64,000 nucleotides of DNA from the NCBI GenBank assembly GCA_050304615.1, contig JBNLDW010000012.1:248001-312000 (forward strand), written 5' to 3'. A model generated the notes under the pieces. The model ran no database searches. It saw only the letters and a list, made by a program, of their open reading frames with translations, and had not been told where the DNA came from. The stretch is from CBFDBF01 sp050304615 (GTDB taxonomy: Bacteria; Pseudomonadota; Gammaproteobacteria; Chromatiales; Chromatiaceae). Positions 58,059 to 64,000 of this stretch are shown one piece after another (within the stretch, counting starts at the first letter, position 1; every line of letters begins with the position of its first letter). The translations under genes and the position numbers were made by a program.

Positions 58059-59504
58059 CTAGCGCCGCCAGAATGCCGGGAAAAACAGGATCAAGAGTGT
58101 AAATACCTCCAGTCTTCCCATTAGCATGCTGATGATGCTGAGCCACTTGACCATCGGAGTGACTGACTTAAAGTTGACGGCAACCTCGCCGAGGCCGGGA
58201 CCCAACAGATTTATGGTTGCAACCACGGCACCAAAGGCAGACTCAAGGTCAAGCCCGGCCGCCATCATTCCTGCAGTGAGTATTAGTGAAGCAATAATAT
58301 ACAGCACATAGAAGCCCCACACGGAAAAGAGCACACCCTCCGAAACCGCACGATTCCCAAGCTTTACGATAGTGATAGCCTTGGGGTGGGATAATTGGAA
58401 CAGCTCCCTAAAGCCCAATTTGGCTAGCAGTGCAATACGCATCACTTTGATCCCACCTGCGGTTGAACCAACACAGCCGCCAATGAATGAAAGGATCACC
58501 AGGACTAGCGGAACGTGCAGAGGCCAGCTAGCAAAGGTGGCAGTGCTAAACCCGGTGCTGGTAAGCACTGAAGCAACCTGGAAGGTAGCATAGCGTAGAG
58601 ATTCCCAGCTTCCTTCGTAGGTATGTGCCAAGAAGAGGCTGATGGCCACCAGCAGGGCTGAGAATATGAAGATCACTCCGTAAGACTTGACCTCATAATC
58701 AGATGCATATTGCCGAACTGATTTACGCCTCCAGACGGTAAAATGTACCGCAAAATTCACTCCACCAGCCAGCATGAACACAATTGCGATGATCTCTATG
58801 AGTGGGCTATTGTAAAACCCAATGCTTGTATCATGGGTCGAGAAGCCGCCGGTCGCTACGGTAGAGAACGCATGTCCAACCGCATCAAACAGGCTCATAC
58901 CAGCGAGCCAATAAGCCAAGGCGCAGGCAAATGTTAAGGCCAGGTAAATCATCCATAACGAACGCGCTGTTTCAGCAATTCTGGGAGTGATTTTCTCCTC
59001 TTGTGACACCCCGGTTGCCTCTGCCCGATACAGCTGCATACCACCCACCCCCAATAGTGGAAGGATGGCGACGGCCAGGACGATAATACCCATACCACCG
59101 AGCCATTGGATCTGTTGCCGATGATAGAGAATGGATGCTGGCAGCTGATCCAAACCAACAATGACCGTAGAGCCGGCAGTGGTAAACCCTGATACAGACT
59201 CGAAAATTGCATCGGTCACATTGAGATGGAGGCCTAGAATAAATGGCAAGGCACCAATGACACCCAGTACCGCCCAAAACAGGGTGACAACAAGAAAGCC
59301 ATCATGAACTGAGAGTTCACATCGCTGATGTCTGTTTGGAAGCCAGAGTACCAGGCCAGCTAGAAAGGTGATAAGTAGGGAGGCGACAAATATCAGCAAC
59401 TGCCCATCATGGTACAGCATGGATATACCGATGGACGGCAAAAAGCCCAGACTGTAAAGCAATAGCAGGATGCCAAACATCTGTGTTATTGCGCGCCAGT
59501 GCAT
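58059..59504 (-). CDS. trkH: TrkH-family potassium uptake protein
   Basis: A 481-residue K+ transporter subunit with four pore-loop repeats. Filter segments include ESVSGFTTAGSTV, FSTVATGGFSTHD, VLTSTGFSTATF and VVATINLLGPGLGE. TrkH works with the NAD-binding TrkA, which is not in the window. It is divergent from a KdpD-like kinase and its response regulator, which suggests that K+ supply is controlled here by a Kdp-type two-component system. Confidence 0.92.
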   Translation of the reverse strand: MHWRAITQMFGILLLLYSLGFLPSIGISMLYHDGQLLIFVASLLITFLAGLVLWLPNRHQRCELSVHDGFLVVTLFWAVLGVIGALPFILGLHLNVTDAIFESVSGFTTAGSTVIVGLDQLPASILYHRQQIQWLGGMGIIVLAVAILPLLGVGGMQLYRAEATGVSQEEKITPRIAETARSLWMIYLALTFACALAYWLAGMSLFDAVGHAFSTVATGGFSTHDTSIGFYNSPLIEIIAIVFMLAGGVNFAVHFTVWRRKSVRQYASDYEVKSYGVIFIFSALLVAISLFLAHTYEGSWESLRYATFQVASVLTSTGFSTATFASWPLHVPLVLVILSFIGGCVGSTAGGIKVMRIALLAKLGFRELFQLSHPKAITIVKLGNRAVSEGVLFSVWGFYVLYIIASLILTAGMMAAGLDLESAFGAVVATINLLGPGLGEVAVNFKSVTPMVKWLSIISMLMGRLEVFTLLILFFPAFWRR

Positions 59505-59825
59505 ATGGATAGCTCGTTGTTACGGACGTCTCAAAGACAAGAGGCGACCGTGCTCAGTCTCGCCATACTGGTAGATTAGGGATAAGATCGAAGAAGGGAA
59601 CGCAATACGCCCAGGACATCTTCCCCCATCCGCCAGATGGCTGATCAATATTGATGGAATCATATGGACTGGATGTGACCCGTTTTTAATTACACCTCGG
59701 TGGATTATCGGCGCTGAAATCATAGTGGTCACATAAAAAAAACATAAAAACTTTATATTATTTTTACGTCATGACTTACATTTTGCTTACACCCCCCCAG
59801 GCCATGGATATGGATTGAACTAAAT
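59505..59825. other. Divergent regulatory region trkH / kdpDE
   Basis: About 320 bp. The right half is AT-rich. A stretch at 59752-59770 resembles the KdpE site. No gene is supported. Confidence 0.5.
59752..59770 (+). promoter_or_regulatory. Candidate KdpE binding site
   Basis: TTTATATTATTTTTACGTC agrees at 15 of 19 positions with the T-rich site I recall upstream of E. coli kdpFABC (TTTATACTTTTTTTACACC). It lies 56 bp before the kinase gene and 248 bp from the trkH start. Confidence 0.4.
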
Positions 59826-61340
59826 ATGCAGCACAAGTCACACAGCCTCATCTACAGCTTTGCAACTAACTTTCGCGCCTATGCCTATGTGGGGGCAATT
59901 GGCGTAGTCTTGGTTTCTGTAGCTCTGGCCTTTCCAGTACACCAGCTGATGCCCCACGCCAGTCTCTCACTGCTGTTTCTGACCGGGGTATTGATCGTGG
60001 CGGCCCAGACAGGGCTTGGACCCTCGTTATTCACCAGCGTACTTAGTTTTCTGGCTTTCAACTTTTTTTTCACGCCACCCTATTACACCCTGGAAGTGGC
60101 AGATGATGGCGACGTTGCGACCCTGGCGTTCTTTCTGCTAATGGCCGCTATTACGGGAAAACTGGCCGCACGCATGCATCAGGAGATGGACAAGAGACAC
60201 ACATCTTTGCAGCGTATCTTGAACCTGTACGATTTTAGTCGCCGCATGTCATCTGCTGCCGGCACTGATGCTGTATTGGATGCCCTGGCAGATCATTTGG
60301 CGCACTCCATCAACTCATCCGTTGCTGTGCTTATCGCAGAACCTGGAAAAATTCCGACAATAAGGGCTAAATCTGGCCAACCAAGGGAACTGCAGCAGGC
60401 AGAGATTGAGGCGGCTTGGTGCAATGGCGGAGCAGATATAATTGCGAGTGAAAACTGGCTGTTTTTAAAACTGGCCACTGACCAAGAGCCGATGGGAATG
60501 GTTGCAATTCAGCGACAGGCAGACAGCGAGCAAACAGATTTGGCCCGCAGTTTGTGTGATCAGGCCGCTATCGCTCTTGACAGAACCAAGCTGGTTGGTG
60601 ATCTGGAACAGGCCAGATTAGTATCGGAAACAGAGCAATTGCGTTCGGCTTTGTTGTCTTCTGTTTCACATGACTTACGTACTCCTTTGGCATCTATCAT
60701 TGGTTCAACTACCAGCCTGCTTGAGTATGGTGAATCTTTCAGTGGCGAAAATCGCAGAGAGCTGCTGGCAACCGTGTTAGAAGAGGCGCAGCGTCTGGAT
60801 CGTCATATCCAGAATCTGCTGGATATGACTCGTCTCGGTCAGGGTAGTCTCACGCTGCAACGTGACTGGGTAGACCTGCATGATGTGGTTTTTAGTGCAG
60901 TAAGCAGGTTGCGGGATGCCATAAAAGAACTTCCAATCAAGGTGGACATTGCCGCGGACGTCCCACTTCTATGGGTGCATGGTATTCTGATTGAGCAGGC
61001 ATTGGTAAATCTGTTAGATAACGCCGTATGTTTTTCGCCTGCTAATGGCGATATTACAATTACTGTCAGGCTGGATGAAAACATGGTTGTGCTTGATCTA
61101 TGTGACTGTGGCCCTGGCATTCCCAAAGAAGAGAGAGAGAAGATATTTGACATGTTCTACACCATGCGTAAGGGTGATCGAGGTAACCTTCAGGGAACTG
61201 GATTGGGTTTGGCGATCTGCCGGGGGATGATTGCGGCCCATGGTGGCAACGTAATTGCCTGTGATGGAAGGAATGGTCGTGGTGCCTGTATGCGCATCGA
61301 ATTACCAATCATTCAACCGGATGGGGAGAATGCAATATGA
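59826..61340 (+). CDS. KdpD-like sensor kinase lacking the N-terminal Kdp/Usp region
   Basis: A 504-residue histidine kinase. It starts directly with the four membrane spans of the KdpD DUF4118 region (about 20-110, with FLAFNFFFTPPYYTL), followed by a GAF-like domain (about 145-255), the HisKA motif VSHDLRTPLASI (His282) and a HATPase domain (NLLDNAVCFSP, DCGPGIP, GTGLGLAI). Full KdpD has about 400 more N-terminal residues with a Walker site and a Usp fold; these are absent. It overlaps the regulator gene by 4 bp. Confidence 0.9.
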   Translation: MQHKSHSLIYSFATNFRAYAYVGAIGVVLVSVALAFPVHQLMPHASLSLLFLTGVLIVAAQTGLGPSLFTSVLSFLAFNFFFTPPYYTLEVADDGDVATLAFFLLMAAITGKLAARMHQEMDKRHTSLQRILNLYDFSRRMSSAAGTDAVLDALADHLAHSINSSVAVLIAEPGKIPTIRAKSGQPRELQQAEIEAAWCNGGADIIASENWLFLKLATDQEPMGMVAIQRQADSEQTDLARSLCDQAAIALDRTKLVGDLEQARLVSETEQLRSALLSSVSHDLRTPLASIIGSTTSLLEYGESFSGENRRELLATVLEEAQRLDRHIQNLLDMTRLGQGSLTLQRDWVDLHDVVFSAVSRLRDAIKELPIKVDIAADVPLLWVHGILIEQALVNLLDNAVCFSPANGDITITVRLDENMVVLDLCDCGPGIPKEEREKIFDMFYTMRKGDRGNLQGTGLGLAICRGMIAAHGGNVIACDGRNGRGACMRIELPIIQPDGENAI

Positions 61341-62032
61341 ACTCCGCTGGAACCATTCTTATCGTTGAAGACGAAGCACAGATTCGCAAATTCCTGCGCA
61401 TCAGCCTGGAGGCGCATGATTATGTTGTGCATGAGGCCCGTCTGGGTGAGGATGGCCTGCAGCTTTGTTCCGCTATACCGTCAGACCTGATTATCCTGGA
61501 CCTTGGCCTACCGGATATGGACGGACAAATGTTTATTTCGCGTCTGCGCGAATGGTCTCAGACACCAATTATTGTGTTATCGGTACGCGCCAACGAAGCA
61601 GAAAAGGTCCAAGCACTTGATGCTGGGGCCAACGACTATGTAACCAAGCCGTTCGGGATCAGCGAGCTGATTGCTCGCATCCGGGTAGTACTGCGCAGTA
61701 ACGAGGGGACAGCATCCACTCCTACCGTATTTGATTCTCAAGGACTGCGGATAGATCTGTCTCAGCGCGAAGTCAGTGTAGATGACAAGCCGGTTCACCT
61801 GTCGAAAAAAGAGTATGACCTGCTGCGACTGCTTATTGCCAATAATGGGCAGGTACTCACGCATAGACAAATCTTACGGGAAATATGGGGGCCCAACCGC
61901 CAGGATGATACCCACTATCTTCGGGTGCTGGTTGGACAGCTCAGGAGTAAATTGGGAGATAATCCGGCATCTCCAAGGTTTATCGTTACCGTGCAGGGTG
62001 TGGGATATAGGCTGGCCCTTGCGGCAACCTAG
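61337..62032 (+). CDS. kdpE: KdpE-like response regulator
   Basis: A 231-residue OmpR/PhoB-type regulator. The receiver has phospho-acceptor Asp55 in LIILDLGLPDMDG and the lysine in YVTKPFG. The winged-helix output contains LSKKEYDLLRLLIANNGQVLTHRQILREIWG and YLRVLVGQLRSKLG, both KdpE-like. It is translated with the kinase (ATGA). No kdpFABC operon is present, so the adjacent trkH is the most natural target. Confidence 0.92.
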   Translation: MNSAGTILIVEDEAQIRKFLRISLEAHDYVVHEARLGEDGLQLCSAIPSDLIILDLGLPDMDGQMFISRLREWSQTPIIVLSVRANEAEKVQALDAGANDYVTKPFGISELIARIRVVLRSNEGTASTPTVFDSQGLRIDLSQREVSVDDKPVHLSKKEYDLLRLLIANNGQVLTHRQILREIWGPNRQDDTHYLRVLVGQLRSKLGDNPASPRFIVTVQGVGYRLALAAT

Positions 62033-62117
62033 TGCGTTAAATCACCAAGTCCCGAAGAATAAGCTATGAGCCTTGCTCCTACGGGCAATACACAATCAGG
62101 TATTATCCCGCTACGGT

Positions 62118-63794
62118 TTAGAACTGCAGCTTCTGCTTCATCAGGGAGTGAGTAACAGGACGATCATCCTCCGTACCGTCTGGATGCCGTACTCTCTGCA
62201 TACCGTAGAGTTGAAAGACCACCTCATCTGCGTCTGGATCAACGCGCAACATGGCGAAATTACTTTCGGTATAAAGGGCCAGCCGCTCAAACTCATAGCC
62301 GTCGTTTGATACTCCCTTGTCCGGCACGGTCTCTCCCAGAATCCAGCCCAGCAGGCGCGGCTTATTATAGGTAATGGCACTAGAGGTAAGTTGATACATC
62401 ACCGCCCCACTCTGCTCGTCTACCATACGGAAGACCGCCGAGGTGTGTACGTCGCCACTTAGGATCGACACCTTGATACCACGCTGTGCAGTTTCAAACA
62501 GTGCCCGCACCAGTTGCTTGCGTTCTGCGTCGTGTAGTTCATGCTCCCAGGAGTCGCGCAGATCGTCCTGCAGGTCCGCCAGATCGGCTGCTAAAGTATC
62601 ATCGGCATTTACCACCACGGAGCTCATATGCATCACTGGCACGGTTGAGACAACAAATAGATAGCGGGTCTGCTGTGGATCGAGATCCTGCAGCCACTGT
62701 AAGAAGCGACCTAACTGCTCGGTTCCCAGGATACGATTCTCGCTGCGGTTGATATCCCGATAACCGCGGGTATCAAGGAAGTAGATGGCGGTAGTGCCGT
62801 GGTTAATGGCGTAATCGAACTGCCCAGCGTCCTGGCTAGGCGGATTGTGAGAGTGCTGATATTCCTCGTAAACCTGCACTGCAGCATCGCGCATCCGATC
62901 AAGCAGTTCAAAACAGTCATCCCGTAGGAGTTCTTTCTCTGTGCGCCGAGGGAAGATCTCATTCAATTCATCCCCCCTGCCCTCCCGTCTCAGCTTAAAG
63001 GAGCCCCAGCCGTCAGCAATCTCATGGTCGTCCCACATCATATAGGTAGGATAATTGGAGAAGACCTTGCGTACGGTCGGAAAGCCCCAGTAGCCGCGAT
63101 AGATATCCCGATACCAGCTCACCATATCATCCTTCGATGGATAGACCTTATCGCCTTTTTTGTGCATTACGCTATTGAGGTATTTCCAGATATCCAGAGA
63201 GCCAACACCGTCAACATAAACCTGATCACCACCGGCGATAAGAAAACGCAGATCCTCTTTGGCGTGCCGTTCTAGAGTCTCGTCTAAACACTCCCACATC
63301 TCCATGTTAACGAGATTGGTATTACCGAAAATCGACTGCACATATGGCATGTGGCAGGTATAAAACCCAAAGGAGAGGGATTGTTCCGTGTCTGGAAGGG
63401 TGCGGAAGGTATAGGGACGATCCTGCCCCAGCAGGATACGGCGGTTGCCGTCCTCCTCCCCATAGAGCGCGTACCGATACTCCGTAAGTGCGCTGAGGCC
63501 GTCGATATCTAGCACATGGGTTGAGTCGTCGGTGTAATCGGCAACAGTAAATTTGATCTTTCGCACGAATGCAGGCAGTCGATTCAGTGGTTGATACGGT
63601 ACCTGTTTAAATCCTGCTGCCAGTGTCGCTGAATCCCGGTCGAGTGGATAAAGCAGCAGGGTGTAATCGCCTGGGCTGGCGGTACGAAACCAAAGCCGTA
63701 CCGATTCAGCGGTGATGTGGCCGACGATGGCGGCCCGTTTTAGACGCGGGTTCGGCCAGGGACGGTCGTTCTTGAAAATGAATGAGTTTTGCAT
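62118..63794 (-). CDS. PhoD-like alkaline phosphatase / metallophosphatase
   Basis: About 558 residues. The start at 63794 is favoured because AAGGAG sits six bases before it, whereas the ATG two codons upstream touches the ribosome site. No signal peptide is seen. An N-terminal fibronectin-like domain (VGHITAESVRLWFRTA) precedes the metal-binding phosphatase core: IAGGDQVYVDG, MWDDHEIADGWGSF, FLDTRGYRD and SGDVHTSAVF. PhoD enzymes hydrolyse phosphomono- and diesters. The cytoplasmic location suggested by the missing signal is unusual for PhoD. Confidence 0.82.
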   Translation of the reverse strand: MQNSFIFKNDRPWPNPRLKRAAIVGHITAESVRLWFRTASPGDYTLLLYPLDRDSATLAAGFKQVPYQPLNRLPAFVRKIKFTVADYTDDSTHVLDIDGLSALTEYRYALYGEEDGNRRILLGQDRPYTFRTLPDTEQSLSFGFYTCHMPYVQSIFGNTNLVNMEMWECLDETLERHAKEDLRFLIAGGDQVYVDGVGSLDIWKYLNSVMHKKGDKVYPSKDDMVSWYRDIYRGYWGFPTVRKVFSNYPTYMMWDDHEIADGWGSFKLRREGRGDELNEIFPRRTEKELLRDDCFELLDRMRDAAVQVYEEYQHSHNPPSQDAGQFDYAINHGTTAIYFLDTRGYRDINRSENRILGTEQLGRFLQWLQDLDPQQTRYLFVVSTVPVMHMSSVVVNADDTLAADLADLQDDLRDSWEHELHDAERKQLVRALFETAQRGIKVSILSGDVHTSAVFRMVDEQSGAVMYQLTSSAITYNKPRLLGWILGETVPDKGVSNDGYEFERLALYTESNFAMLRVDPDADEVVFQLYGMQRVRHPDGTEDDRPVTHSLMKQKLQF

Positions 63795-64000
63795 GTCCAT
63801 CTCCTTGGAAGCGGCAAGCTAAGAGAGCTAATGACCGGTCTTTACACGACTTGCTGAGCGAGGTAGCGTGAAGAATAGGAATCTAAATCCATGATATCAA
63901 CAAATCTTCATATCGCCCAGAGGGCTGGGCTGGTACAACCCGAGCGACCCTCGTGGCTCCTGCGGGCAATCTATACAGGCACTAACTTTAACCCATCATT
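63795..64000. other. Window end, no gene seen
   Basis: The last 206 bp hold the upstream region of the phosphatase gene. I see no complete open frame or RNA gene. Confidence 0.4.

Overview
The window looks like a chromosomal segment of a gammaproteobacterium. The evidence is gene order. One block has recN, fur, bamE, rnfH, ratA, smpB and ssrA (0-4.7 kb). Another is the gyrA-serC-serA-pheA-hisC-tyrA ... aroA-cmk-rpsA-ihfB supra-operon (43.9-57.7 kb, minus strand). A free-living or symbiotic Chromatiales-like lineage is possible, but I cannot name a genus from the sequence.

Layout. 0-4.7 kb: end of recN, fur, bamE with an unusual acidic tail, rnfH-ratA behind a sodium symporter gene, smpB and tmRNA. 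A second copy of the tmRNA 3' end lies 203 bp downstream, the scar of an integration at ssrA. 5-20 kb: an accessory mixture (ZntB, a large MscS channel, an SGNH esterase, a PEBP protein, an MFS exporter, an HD-GYP sensor, a DUF805-CcmG fusion, a solitary TrpB, a thioredoxin-CcdA fusion, an alpha/beta hydrolase), rich in short dispersed repeats.

20.1-31.9 kb is a defence island. A minus-strand operon encodes a ribbon-helix-helix-like regulator, then proteins I read as SspB (DUF4007), SspC (ATPase), SspD (PAPS-reductase-like sulfurtransferase) and SspE (DUF262/DUF1524 nuclease), then an unknown membrane protein and a DEDDh exonuclease. Facing it is a small XRE protein with two 18-bp operators and a phosphorothioation-associated methyltransferase. 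No SspA cysteine desulfurase is present. A type I restriction gene remnant lies at the operon's upstream edge.

31.6-42.5 kb carries SOS functions and vitamin B12 uptake. A Y-family polymerase and an SRAP-like protein form an operon, lexA follows later, and a small unannotated membrane protein sits at 42.3 kb. Six sites fit the direct repeat GTTCT-N6-GTTCT. This is the operator form known from alphaproteobacterial LexA, not the enterobacterial CTGT-N8-ACAG. One site lies between the defence operon and the polymerase. btuFCD-like genes, a cobalamin riboswitch and a BtuB-like receptor lie between. A GC-rich palindromic element with TATACTCCCC/GGGGAGTATA ends recurs at the operon borders.

42.5-57.7 kb is the aromatic amino acid, serine and translation supra-operon, with a CbiM-like membrane protein and an alanine/glutamate repeat lipoprotein inserted on the opposite strand. 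58-62 kb pairs a TrkH potassium transporter with a KdpD lacking its N-terminal input half and with KdpE. The window ends in a PhoD-type phosphatase.

The most interesting items are the expanded Ssp-type locus, the SOS box next to it, the LexA operator type, and the SOS-linked 51-residue membrane protein at 42319-42474.
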